Below, piece after piece: positions 23,414 to 34,554 of a stretch of 64,000 bases of DNA (position 1 is the first letter of the stretch; every line of letters starts with the position of its first letter). Under the pieces are notes generated by a model. It searched no databases. It worked only from the letters and a program-made list of their open reading frames with translations, and had not been told where the DNA came from. The DNA comes from Sphingosinicellaceae bacterium. Lineage in GTDB: Bacteria > Pseudomonadota > Alphaproteobacteria > Sphingomonadales > Sphingomonadaceae. Both the position numbers and the translations under genes were made by a program. Location: NCBI GenBank assembly GCA_019285715.1, contig CP079108.1, positions 4,107,001-4,171,000 on the forward strand, in the 5' to 3' direction.

Positions 23414-25033
23414 ATGGTCACCAAAGCCTCCCAACCCCAGGTCTACGACGTCGTCGTCATCGGCTCCGGTGCCGCCGGCCTGACCGCGGCGCTCAACCTC
23501 GCGACGCGCTTCAAGGTCGTGGTGCTCGCCAAGGGCGACATCTCGGCCGGGTCGACGGCGTGGGCACAGGGCGGCATCGCCGCGGTGCTCGAGCCCGGCG
23601 ACACCTACGAGAGCCACATCGAGGACACCATGGTCGCCGGCGGCGGCCTCAACGACCGGACCGCGGTCGAATATGTCGTCGAGCACGCGGCGGGCGCGAT
23701 CGACCGGCTGGCCGACCTCGGCGTGCCGTTCAACGTCGGCGAGACGGTCGGGGACCGCTTCCACCTGACCCGCGAGGGCGGCCATAGCCACCGGCGCATC
23801 GTCCACGTCGACGACGCCACCGGCTGGGCGGTGCAGGAAGCGCTCGCCAAGGCCGCCGCCGCGCACCCGAACATCACGCTCGCCTCGGGCCAGGTCGCGC
23901 TCGACCTGATTACCGAGCGCCACGTCGAGGGCGACCGCTTCGCCAGGCGGGGCTGCCACGGCGTCTATGCCTTCGACCTCGAGGCCAAGCGCGTCCGGCG
24001 CTTCGTGGCGCGGGCCGTCGTGCTGGCGACCGGCGGAGCGTCGCGGGTCTACCAGTATTCGACCAACCCCGACGGCTCGACCGGCGACGGCATTGCGATG
24101 GCGTGGCGCGCCGGCTGCCGGGTCTCGAACATGGAGTTCAACCAGTTCCACCCGACCTGCCTGTGGCACCCGCGGGTCAAGAACTTCCTGATCACCGAGG
24201 CGATGCGCGGCGAGGGCGGCGAACTGAAACTACCGGACGGTACCCGTTTCATGGCGCGCTACGACAACCGCATGGAGCTGGCGCCGCGCGATGTCGTGGC
24301 GCGCGCCATCGACGCCGAGATGAAGCGCCTCGGGCTCAGCCACGTCCTGCTCGACATGACGCACCTGGAGGCCGACTTCATCCGGCACCATTTCCCGATG
24401 ATCCACGCGCGGCTGCTGGAGCTCGGCATCGACTGCACCACCCAGCCGATCCCGGTGGTGCCGGCGGCGCACTACACCTGCGGCGGCGTGCTCGTCGATC
24501 TCGCGGGCCGCACCGACCTGACCGGGCTGTATGCGGCGGGCGAGTGTACCCAGTCGGGGTTGCACGGCGCCAACCGGCTGGCCTCGAACTCGATCCTCGA
24601 ATGCCTGGTGTTCGGGCAGGCCTGCGCCGACGACATCGCGGCCGAGTGGGACCGCCTGCCCGAGCCGCCCGAGATCAAGCCGTGGGACGAAAGCCGGGTC
24701 ACGCACTCCGACGAGGAGGTCGTGGTCGCGCACAACTGGGCCGAACTGCGCCGCTTCATGTGGGACTACGTCGGCATCGTGCGGACCGACAAGCGCCTCG
24801 AGCGCGCCGCGCACCGGGTCAAGCTGCTGCGCAAGGAGATCGCCGATTATTACGGCAATTTCCGCGTCACGCCGGACCTGATCGAGCTGCGAAATCTCGT
24901 GCAGGTCGCCGACCTGATTGTGCGCTCGGCCCGGGCCCGCAAGGAAAGTCGCGGGCTGCACTACACCACCGATTATCCGGAGACTCTGGCCAAGGCGCGC
25001 GACACCGTCCTCGACCCGGTGCAGACGCGGTGA
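23414..25033 (+). CDS. nadB: L-aspartate oxidase
   Basis: A 539-residue flavoprotein that oxidises L-aspartate to iminoaspartate in NAD synthesis. FAD-binding GSGAAGLTAALN, the STAWAQGGIAAV loop, MEFNQFHPTCLWHP, EAMRGEGG and PAAHYTCGGVLVD all match the fumarate reductase/NadB family, and the C-terminal helical domain with ESRGLHYTTDYP is NadB-like. Length is normal. nadA and nadC are not in the window. Its stop overlaps the next start as GTGA. Confidence 0.93.
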   Translation: MVTKASQPQVYDVVVIGSGAAGLTAALNLATRFKVVVLAKGDISAGSTAWAQGGIAAVLEPGDTYESHIEDTMVAGGGLNDRTAVEYVVEHAAGAIDRLADLGVPFNVGETVGDRFHLTREGGHSHRRIVHVDDATGWAVQEALAKAAAAHPNITLASGQVALDLITERHVEGDRFARRGCHGVYAFDLEAKRVRRFVARAVVLATGGASRVYQYSTNPDGSTGDGIAMAWRAGCRVSNMEFNQFHPTCLWHPRVKNFLITEAMRGEGGELKLPDGTRFMARYDNRMELAPRDVVARAIDAEMKRLGLSHVLLDMTHLEADFIRHHFPMIHARLLELGIDCTTQPIPVVPAAHYTCGGVLVDLAGRTDLTGLYAAGECTQSGLHGANRLASNSILECLVFGQACADDIAAEWDRLPEPPEIKPWDESRVTHSDEEVVVAHNWAELRRFMWDYVGIVRTDKRLERAAHRVKLLRKEIADYYGNFRVTPDLIELRNLVQVADLIVRSARARKESRGLHYTTDYPETLAKARDTVLDPVQTR

Positions 25034-25302
25034 TCCTGGCGCTGCTCGTCGCCGCCGAAGTGGTCCGGCTCAGCCCCGAGGCCGCCACCGCCGCGCGCGC
25101 CGAGGGCGAGGCGCGGGCGGTCGAGATGTACGCGCGGGAGGATGCCGCGGCGCGGGCTAGGCGCGGGCCGAAAGGATTCCTCGGAGCGGGCGTCGGCACT
25201 CGCGCCCTGTCGCGGGCACACGCGCCGCTCGGCGACGTCGGGCAGTCGGACTTCGTCTATACGCCGGGGTCGGTGGGCTACAGCCGGTACCGGGATAATT
25301 AG
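25030..25302 (+). CDS. Small hypothetical protein, coupled to nadB
   Basis: A 90-residue frame starting with GTG that overlaps the nadB stop by 4 bases. A short hydrophobic N-terminus (MILALLVAAEVV) could be a signal. The rest is Ala/Arg-rich, then FVYTPGSVGYSRYRDN. No family is recognised; the coupling and the inverted repeat right after the stop are the main support. Confidence 0.45.
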   Translation: MILALLVAAEVVRLSPEAATAARAEGEARAVEMYAREDAAARARRGPKGFLGAGVGTRALSRAHAPLGDVGQSDFVYTPGSVGYSRYRDN

Positions 25303-25324
25303 GCCGAAGCTCCCTGATCTTTCT

Positions 25325-25352
25325 GCTCCTCCCCTTCTTCAGAGGGAGGAGC
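25325..25352. terminator. Inverted repeat between convergent genes, likely bidirectional terminator
   Basis: GCTCCTCCC (25325-25333) pairs with GGGAGGAGC (25344-25352) in the gap between two convergent stop codons. There is no strong T-run, so efficiency is uncertain. Confidence 0.5.
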
Positions 25353-25359
25353 AAGCGGG

Positions 25360-26826
25360 TCAGGCCGAAGCCCCCTCGTCGCCGCCCGCTTCCGCACCCC
25401 CGACCTCCGCCGGCACCGCCGGGGCCACCGCCGAACCGGGCGCGTCCGGGACCCTCAGCATCTGCCCACAATAGATCCGGCTCGGGTCCGACAGCTTGTT
25501 GCGGTTGGCGTCGTAGATCCGCCGGTACTCGGTCGCCGCGCCGTAATAATGCAGCGCGATGCTCGCCAGAGTCTCGCCGCGGATGACCTCGTGCAGTGTG
25601 AAGCCGGTGGTCGCGACGCCGTCTGTCTCGGGCGTGATGCCGAGGTCCTCGGGCTTCAGCCGGTCGAGCGCGACCCCGACGTCGTTCAGCGGCGGCGGGC
25701 GGTACAACCGGCGCTCGGGCAGGTCGTCGCCGGCGTCGTGCCAGCGGCGCTTGGCGCTGACCGACAGCTCGTGGAGGGTCTGTGGCCCCGGCGCGCGGTC
25801 CCAGCGGGGCAGGAATCCCATCAGCCACGCCAGCGCGCCGGTCGGCTTTTTGCGCATGTTGTCGAGGTGCTCGCGCGCCGACGGCGCGAGGCTGTAGATC
25901 CGGCTGTCGAGATTGGTGTCGAGCTCCAGCCCGGCCGCCCGCGCGCCGTCCCAGATCCAGTCGAGCGCCTGGTCCGACAGGCCGCGCCGGTCACCGCCGC
26001 CGCCGACCGAGCCGTGGGTGCCGGGGAACCACTTCTGCTGGTAAGGCGCGTCGGGAGCGGCGCTGGTGGTACCGCGCAGTTCGTTCATGGTGTCGAGATT
26101 GTCCCACAGCGACGGGGCGAACGCCTTGCGTCGCTCGTCGATGGCGACGGCATGGCGCGCGGCCGTCACCCGCGGGGTCAGGACGGTGTCGTGGAACTCG
26201 TACTTGCGGTTCCACCAGTGCGAAAGCGCGCCGAATGTCGACGGAATGCCGAGCGCGCCGACCGTATCCCAGACGCCGAGATAGCGGATGTTGAGGATCG
26301 GTGCCGAGCCGAGCGTGTAGGTCGGGTCGGTCTCGGCGCGCCACTGGTCTTCCTGCTGGCTGACGCAGATGTCCGGGGAGGCGTCGCAGCGGAACCGGTT
26401 CATCTTCAGCGAGTCCGGCGAGGTGTCCTTGCCGCGGCTGCGGTACAGGTCGATCGCCTTCGAGGTCAGCGCCGCGTCGCAACGCCGGACGATGCCGCAG
26501 TTCCGCAGCAGCCCCACGAACGAGCGCGCCGTGTACGCCCCGCGCGAGAAGCCGAAGACGAAGATGTCGTCGCCGGGGCAATAGTTGAAGATCAGGAAGC
26601 GGTAGGCATCCGCCAGGATCGGCTCGACTCCAACGCCGAGCAGCCCGCCGGTCCAACGCTCGCGCTTGGTCGTGCCGACACCCTGGTCGTACCAGATCAG
26701 CTGCGCCGTCCCCGCCTTGCCAGTCGGGATGATGCTCTCCGCGGTCAGCACGACGTTGGTCGGATTGTTGGCGTCGAGACGATTCCAGGTGCCGTCGAAG
26801 CAGAACACCAGCCGCTTCGTGGTCAT
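25360..26826 (-). CDS. DUF2235 (Tle1-like phospholipase) protein with C-terminal LysM
   Basis: The N-terminal about 350 residues are a DUF2235 alpha/beta-hydrolase domain: LVFCFDGTWN, YDQGVGT, the nucleophile motif GFSRGAYTAR (Ser94), LGVWDTVGALG and WFPGTHGSVGGG, which supply Ser, Asp and His as in the Tle1 class of type VI secretion phospholipases. The C-terminal FTLHEVIRGETLASIALHYY...LSDPSRIYCGQMLRVP is a LysM domain (about 415-462), usually binding peptidoglycan. There is no signal peptide and no T6SS gene nearby. ATG 26826 precedes the conserved MTTKRLVFCFDG start. Confidence 0.85.
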   Translation of the reverse strand: MTTKRLVFCFDGTWNRLDANNPTNVVLTAESIIPTGKAGTAQLIWYDQGVGTTKRERWTGGLLGVGVEPILADAYRFLIFNYCPGDDIFVFGFSRGAYTARSFVGLLRNCGIVRRCDAALTSKAIDLYRSRGKDTSPDSLKMNRFRCDASPDICVSQQEDQWRAETDPTYTLGSAPILNIRYLGVWDTVGALGIPSTFGALSHWWNRKYEFHDTVLTPRVTAARHAVAIDERRKAFAPSLWDNLDTMNELRGTTSAAPDAPYQQKWFPGTHGSVGGGGDRRGLSDQALDWIWDGARAAGLELDTNLDSRIYSLAPSAREHLDNMRKKPTGALAWLMGFLPRWDRAPGPQTLHELSVSAKRRWHDAGDDLPERRLYRPPPLNDVGVALDRLKPEDLGITPETDGVATTGFTLHEVIRGETLASIALHYYGAATEYRRIYDANRNKLSDPSRIYCGQMLRVPDAPGSAVAPAVPAEVGGAEAGGDEGASA

Positions 26827-26969
26827 GCGCACGGATCCTCGCCGGGAGGCGGGAAAGTGCGGGATTTGGCGAGTGCGGTCAACTTCGGGCAGCATCGACC
26901 CGACCTCTTGTGCCGGCTGGTCGTTTCGGTGCTATGCCGCTTCCCAGGGCGGGCGGGCAAACAGGAAGT

Positions 26970-27881
26970 ATGGACATCACGAGCCAGCGGCTGGCGGAAA
27001 GCCGCGAGTGGTCCGCCATAGGGCTGGCCTACGCTCTGGTCGGTCTGGTGCTCGCAATCGACCTGGTGGTCTCCGTCTATCTCGGCCTGTCGATCGGGCA
27101 CTGGTGGCTACCGATCCCGCTGAGCGGCAGCCTGCTGATCCTGTCGGCCGCGTATCGCCGGCGCAGCCCCGGTATTGCCCAGACCGCCGAACTCGGGGCG
27201 CTGTGGATCGCCTTTATCGCGACGAGCTGCATACTGAGCTACCTCAGCGCGACGCTCGCGTTTCCACTGAAGGACGCGCTGCTCGAGCGCATGGACCGCG
27301 CCATCGGGTTCGACTGGGAAGCGAACCGCGCCTTGGTGATCGGCTCGCCCGTCGCGCACCTGCTGTTGTTCGGTGCGTACGTCAGCCTGCTGCCGCAGAT
27401 ACTGCTGTCGATCGTCTACTTTCCGGCGCGTGGACAGGGGCAGCGAAGCGCCGAGTTCATCCTGCTCGCGATGCTGGCGCTGTTCCCGACCTGCGTCGTC
27501 TCCGCGTTGTGCCCGGCGGTCGGACCGCTCGCGGTCTTCCTGCCGAACCAGGCGGTCCATCTGCATGACCTGCTTGCGCTGCGGGCTAGCGGTCCGTGGC
27601 ATTTCGACCTGCCGGCCATGGAAGGCATCGTCAGCATGCCGTCGTATCACGCCGCGCTCGCGGTCCTGTTCACCTATACGTTTCGGCGCAGCGGCGTCCT
27701 CGGCTGGCTCGTCGCCGGGTTGAACGTCCTGATGCTGCTGTCAGTGCCACCGATCGGCGGACACTATCTCGTCGATCTGGTCGGCGGCATCATCGTCGCG
27801 CTCGGCTGTATCCTCGTCGTGCGGCACGTGCTGCCCGGCGACGATACGACGCTCGGGACGAGGCCCCGGCTGGCACCCTGA
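26970..27881 (+). CDS. PAP2 superfamily membrane phosphatase/phosphotransferase
   Basis: A 303-residue membrane protein with about six helices and the PAP2 motifs SMPSYHAAL (His of motif 2) and IGGHYLVDLVGG (His and Asp of motif 3). The arrangement resembles inositol-phosphorylceramide-synthase-like (Aur1/Ipt1) proteins, which would suit a sphingolipid-making sphingomonad, but the substrate is inferred. ATG 26970 follows AGGAAGT. polA starts 24 bases downstream. Confidence 0.82.
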   Translation: MDITSQRLAESREWSAIGLAYALVGLVLAIDLVVSVYLGLSIGHWWLPIPLSGSLLILSAAYRRRSPGIAQTAELGALWIAFIATSCILSYLSATLAFPLKDALLERMDRAIGFDWEANRALVIGSPVAHLLLFGAYVSLLPQILLSIVYFPARGQGQRSAEFILLAMLALFPTCVVSALCPAVGPLAVFLPNQAVHLHDLLALRASGPWHFDLPAMEGIVSMPSYHAALAVLFTYTFRRSGVLGWLVAGLNVLMLLSVPPIGGHYLVDLVGGIIVALGCILVVRHVLPGDDTTLGTRPRLAP

Positions 27882-27905
27882 CCGCCGACCCGCTACATCC
27901 CGGCG

Positions 27906-30659
27906 ATGGCGAAAAACCACCTCTACCTGGTCGACGGCTCCGGCTACATCTTCCGCGCTTACCACCGGTTGCCACCGCTGACCGATCCCGAGGGCACTCC
28001 CGTGGGCGCGGTGTACGGGTTCACGGCGATGCTGTGGAAGCTGATCGAGGAACTCAACAAGGCAGAGGCCCCGACCCACCTGCTGGTGGTCTTCGATGCC
28101 GGCAGCCACACCTTCCGCAACGACATGTACGACGGTTACAAGGCGCAGCGCCCGCCGCCGCCCGAGGATCTGGTGCCGCAGTTCCCGCTGATCCGCGACG
28201 CGGTGCGGGCGTTCTCGATCAAGTGCCTCGAGCAGGACGGCTACGAGGCCGACGACATCATCGCGTCATACTCGCTGGCGGCGCTGGCGGAGGGTTTCGA
28301 CGTCACCATCGTGTCCTCCGACAAGGACCTGATGCAGCTGGTCCAGCCAGGGCTGGACATGTACGACACGATGAAGAACTGCCGAATCAACCGCGAGGAC
28401 GTGGTCGCGAAGTTCGGCGTGCCGCCCGAGCAGGTCGGCGAGGTGCTGGCGCTGATGGGCGACTCGGTCGACAACGTCCCCGGCGTGCGCGGCGTCGGTC
28501 CCAAGGGCGCGGCCGAACTGATCCAGCAGTTCGGCACCGTCGACGTGCTCCTGTCGCGGCTCGACGAGATCAAGCGGCCCAAATTGCGCGAGATGCTCGA
28601 GACCGGTGCCGACAATGCCCGGCTGTCGCGCGAGTTGGTGCGGCTCAAGGACGACCTGCCGCTGATGGAGCCGCTCGAGGCGCTGACGCTGCAGGAGCCG
28701 CCGCACGGCCCGCTCGCGGCGTTCCTGGCCAAGCACGGCTTTCGCGCCCTGCTCTCGAAGCTCGGCCGCGAGACCGAGGCGGCGCACGCGATGCCCGCCA
28801 AGGACGTCCCCGACGTGCCGTTCGACCACTCGGCCTACGAGTGCGTGACGACACTCGACCGCCTCGACTGGTGGATCGAGCAGGCGACGACCCACGGCCT
28901 CGTTGCGGTGGACTCGGAGACCAACAACCTCGACCCGACGCGTGCCTGCCTGGTCGGGCTGAGCCTCGCGATCGCGCCGGGCGTCGCCTGCTATGTGCCG
29001 TTGGACCACAAGTCGAGCGACGGGCTGCTCGCGGAGCCGATCGTGCAGCTCGACGCGAAGACCGTGATCGCGCGCCTCGACCCGCTGTTCGCCGACCCCG
29101 GCGTCCTCAAGGTCGGGCAGAATTTCAAGTACGACCTGATCGTCTTCGGGCGGCACGGCGCGGGGCCGATCGCGCCGTACGAGGACACCATGCTGATGAG
29201 CTACGCGCTCGATGGCGGGCGCTGGAACGGCCACGGCATGGACGATTTGTCGACGCGCCACCTCGGCCACACCCCGATCAGCTACAAGGAGGTGACCGGC
29301 ACCCACAAGGCGCGGGTAACGTTCGACTATGTGCCGCTGCGCAAGGCGACCGACTATGCCGCCGAGGACGCCGACGTCACGCTCCGGCTGTACAACCGCT
29401 TCAAGGACCGGCTGTGGCGCGAGCAGGCGACGCGCATCTACCGCACCGTCGACCGCCCGCTGATCCCGGTCGTCGCGGTGATGGAGCGCGACGGCATCAT
29501 GGTCGACCGCGCGCAATTGGCGGCGATGTCCGCGACCTTCGAGGTCGAGATCGCCAGCCTGGAGGCCAGTATCCACGAGCAGGCCGGGCACAAGTTCACC
29601 ATCGGCAGCCCCAAGCAACTGGGCGAAGTGCTGTTCGACAAGCTCGGGCATGCATCCGGCAAGAAGAGCGGCAAGACCGGTGCGTTCGCGACCGACGTCA
29701 CCGAGCTCGAGCGGCTGGCGGCGTCCGGGGTCGACATCGCCCGAAGCGTCCTCGACTGGCGCTCGCTGACCAAGCTCAAGTCGACCTACACGGACGCGCT
29801 GCAGCAGCAGATCCACCCCGACACCGGCCGCGTCCACACCTGCTTCGGGCTGGCGTCGACGACCACCGGGCGCCTCAGCTCGACCGACCCGAACCTGCAG
29901 AACATCCCGATCCGCACCGAGACCGGGCGGCGTATCCGCCATGCCTTCGTGGCGGCTCCGGGAAACGTCATCCTGGCGGCGGACTACAACCAGATCGAGC
30001 TGCGGCTGGTCGCGCACATCGCCGACGTGCCCGAGCTGAAGCAGGTCTATTCGGACGGTGGCGACGTCCACGCTCTGACCGCGCAGGAGGTCTTCGGCGA
30101 GGTCAACCGTGACACCCGCGCCCGCGCCAAGACGATCAACTTCTCGATCATCTACGGGATATCAGCGTTCGGGCTGGCGCAGCGGCTGGGCATCGAGCGC
30201 TCCGAGGCGGCGCGCTACATCGACCTGTATTTCAGCCGCTTCCCCGGCATCCGCAACTACATGGCCGAGACCATCGCCAGCGCCAAGGAATACGGCTTCG
30301 TCTCGACGCTGCACGGCCGCAAGGTCCACGTCCCCGCGATCTTCTCGAAGCAGATGGGCGAGCGCCAGAACGCCGAGCGCCAGGCCGTCAACGCCCGCGT
30401 CCAGGGCACCGCCGCCGACATCATCAAGCGCGCCATGGTCCGGATGAACCCGGCGCTCGCCGCCGCCGGGCTGACGCAGACGCGGATGCTGCTCCAGGTC
30501 CACGACGAACTGGTGTTTGAGGTCGCCGAAGCCGAGGTCGATGCCGCCAGCGCGGTGATCCGTGACGTCATGGCCGGCGCGGTCGGACCCTCGGTCAGCC
30601 TGTCGGTGCCGCTCGGGGTGGAGATCGGGTCAGGGCGCAGCTGGGGCGACGCGCACTAG
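27906..30659 (+). CDS. polA: DNA polymerase I
   Basis: A 917-residue enzyme with all three activities visible. The 5'-3' exonuclease (1-290) has LVDGSGYIFRA and DGYEADDIIAS. The 3'-5' proofreading domain (about 310-500) has VAVDSETNNLDP, NFKYDLIVFG and YAAEDADVTL, with acidic residues kept. The polymerase domain has motif A DYNQIELRLVAH, motif B ARAKTINFSIIYGIS and motif C QVHDELVFEV. It fills gaps in repair and removes RNA primers. Confidence 0.97.
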   Translation: MAKNHLYLVDGSGYIFRAYHRLPPLTDPEGTPVGAVYGFTAMLWKLIEELNKAEAPTHLLVVFDAGSHTFRNDMYDGYKAQRPPPPEDLVPQFPLIRDAVRAFSIKCLEQDGYEADDIIASYSLAALAEGFDVTIVSSDKDLMQLVQPGLDMYDTMKNCRINREDVVAKFGVPPEQVGEVLALMGDSVDNVPGVRGVGPKGAAELIQQFGTVDVLLSRLDEIKRPKLREMLETGADNARLSRELVRLKDDLPLMEPLEALTLQEPPHGPLAAFLAKHGFRALLSKLGRETEAAHAMPAKDVPDVPFDHSAYECVTTLDRLDWWIEQATTHGLVAVDSETNNLDPTRACLVGLSLAIAPGVACYVPLDHKSSDGLLAEPIVQLDAKTVIARLDPLFADPGVLKVGQNFKYDLIVFGRHGAGPIAPYEDTMLMSYALDGGRWNGHGMDDLSTRHLGHTPISYKEVTGTHKARVTFDYVPLRKATDYAAEDADVTLRLYNRFKDRLWREQATRIYRTVDRPLIPVVAVMERDGIMVDRAQLAAMSATFEVEIASLEASIHEQAGHKFTIGSPKQLGEVLFDKLGHASGKKSGKTGAFATDVTELERLAASGVDIARSVLDWRSLTKLKSTYTDALQQQIHPDTGRVHTCFGLASTTTGRLSSTDPNLQNIPIRTETGRRIRHAFVAAPGNVILAADYNQIELRLVAHIADVPELKQVYSDGGDVHALTAQEVFGEVNRDTRARAKTINFSIIYGISAFGLAQRLGIERSEAARYIDLYFSRFPGIRNYMAETIASAKEYGFVSTLHGRKVHVPAIFSKQMGERQNAERQAVNARVQGTAADIIKRAMVRMNPALAAAGLTQTRMLLQVHDELVFEVAEAEVDAASAVIRDVMAGAVGPSVSLSVPLGVEIGSGRSWGDAH

Positions 30660-30691
30660 GCGCGGTACGCAGCCTCCTCTACCCCGCACCG

Positions 30692-31573
30692 ATGCACGGC
30701 TGGATCATCCTCGACAAACCCCTCGGCCTCAGCAGCGCGCAGGGCGTCGCGGCGATCAAGCGGCTGCTCCGTACTGCAGGCCTGCCGGTGCCCAAGATCG
30801 GGCATGGCGGCACGCTCGACCCGCTCGCGACGGGCGTGCTGCCGATTGCGCTGGGGGAGGCGACCAAGCTGGCGGGGCGGATGCTCGACGCGACCAAGGG
30901 CTACAGCTTCACGGTCGCGTGGGGGTCCTCGACGACAACCGAGGATGCGGAAGGGGCGGTGACCGCCTCCTCCGACGTCCGCCCGACCGAGGCGAAAATC
31001 CTTGCCGCGCTGCCGCAGTTCACCGGGCCGATCGTGCAGACTCCGCCGGCGTACTCCGCGCTCAAGATCGACGGCGAGCGGGCCTACAAAAGGGCACGGG
31101 CGGGCGAGGTCGTGGTGCTGGCCCAGCGCCACCTGACGATCTTCGCGCTCGACCTGATAGAAGCGTCGCCCGACTCCGCGACGTTCGAGGTGACCTGCTC
31201 GAAGGGCACCTACGTCCGCAGCCTTGGGCGCGACCTCGCCTTGGCATTGGGCACGGTCGGACATATCTCCATGCTGAGGCGGACGCGGGCGGGTCCGTTC
31301 GTTCTGGCGCAGGCGATATCGCTGGACAAACTGAACCAAAGCGCCGATGGGGCCGCGCTTGAACAGGCGGTCTTACCGCTGACCGCAGGGCTGGACGACA
31401 TCCCGGCTTTCGCAGTCTCGCCCGAAGAGGCAGCCGCGCTCCGCAAGGGGCAGGCGCTCCCCGGGCACCCCGCTTCCCACGGGCTGTATCTCGCAACCGA
31501 CGGGCCTGTTCCGGTTGCACTGGTGGACGTTTCGTCTGCCGCGGTACGGGTCGTGCGCGGGTTCAACCTTTGA
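30692..31573 (+). CDS. truB: tRNA pseudouridine(55) synthase
   Basis: A 293-residue enzyme that makes pseudouridine 55 in the T-loop of tRNAs. GWIILDKPLGLSSAQ starts the fold, and GHGGTLDPLATGVLPIALG holds the catalytic Asp. TPPAYSALKIDGERAYKRARAG and KGTYVRSLGRDLA are family blocks. It is followed 15 bases later by rpsO, the common truB-rpsO-pnp order. Confidence 0.96.
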   Translation: MHGWIILDKPLGLSSAQGVAAIKRLLRTAGLPVPKIGHGGTLDPLATGVLPIALGEATKLAGRMLDATKGYSFTVAWGSSTTTEDAEGAVTASSDVRPTEAKILAALPQFTGPIVQTPPAYSALKIDGERAYKRARAGEVVVLAQRHLTIFALDLIEASPDSATFEVTCSKGTYVRSLGRDLALALGTVGHISMLRRTRAGPFVLAQAISLDKLNQSADGAALEQAVLPLTAGLDDIPAFAVSPEEAAALRKGQALPGHPASHGLYLATDGPVPVALVDVSSAAVRVVRGFNL

Positions 31574-31588
31574 TACGAGGAGTTCCCG

Positions 31589-31858
31589 ATGTCGATCACC
31601 ACTGGCCGCAAGGCCGAAGTCATTGCCGATAACGCCCGCACTGCCGGCGATACCGGCTCCCCCGAAGTCCAGGTTTCGATCCTCACCGAGCGTATCGTCA
31701 ACCTGACCGAGCACTTCAAAATCCACGCGAAGGACAACCATTCGCGCCGCGGTCTGCTGGTCCTCGTCAACAAGCGCCGCTCGCTGCTCGACTATCTGAA
31801 GAGCCGGGACGGCGGTCGCTACACCGCACTGATCACGAAGCTCGGGCTTCGTAAGTAA
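31589..31858 (+). CDS. rpsO: Small ribosomal subunit protein uS15
   Basis: An 89-residue S15 of normal length with [44 protein letters not shown] and the ending [12 protein letters not shown]. It binds 16S rRNA early in 30S assembly. The ribosome-binding site AGGAG is 7 bases upstream. Confidence 0.97.
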   Translation: MSITTGRKAEVIADNARTAGDTGSPEVQVSILTERIVNLTEHFKIHAKDNHSRRGLLVLVNKRRSLLDYLKSRDGGRYTALITKLGLRK

Positions 31859-31864
31859 GCCGCG

Positions 31865-31884
31865 CGGCCACCCCCGGGTGGCCG
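31865..31884 (+). promoter_or_regulatory. Hairpin between rpsO and pnp
   Basis: CGGCCACC pairs with GGTGGCCG around CCCG, directly after the rpsO stop. No T-run follows, so it may be an attenuator or RNA-processing site. In E. coli the rpsO-pnp space is also a control region; the function here is inferred. Confidence 0.5.
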
Positions 31885-31977
31885 TTCGCATATTGGGCCG
31901 GCCGCGATGGTCGCGGTCGCCCACACCCGCAGGCTGCGCACGGCGATAGGGCCGGGCGCTACAGAAAGCACGAAACC

Positions 31978-34359
<2,382 letters not shown>

Positions 34360-34383
34360 ACACGATCTCCGCGAACGAAATGA

Positions 34384-34411
34384 GGGCCGCCTGGCAACGG
34401 GCGGCCCTTTT
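34384..34411 (+). terminator. Rho-independent terminator after pnp
   Basis: GGGCCGCC (34384-34391) pairs perfectly with GGCGGCCC (34400-34407) over an 8-base loop and is followed by TTTT. It lies 24 bases after the pnp stop. Confidence 0.92.
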
Positions 34412-34554
34412 CGTTTGTGATCGTCGCATGCGCCTCGCGCCTGCTCCGGTCGGTCGTTCTAAAGGCACGCAAGCGCGCACAAGCGCTTTGTTGGCGCTTT
34501 TGTGCCAAGCCTTACGTATAGGCCGGTGATGGCAAACGCGGACAAGGCTCACTG

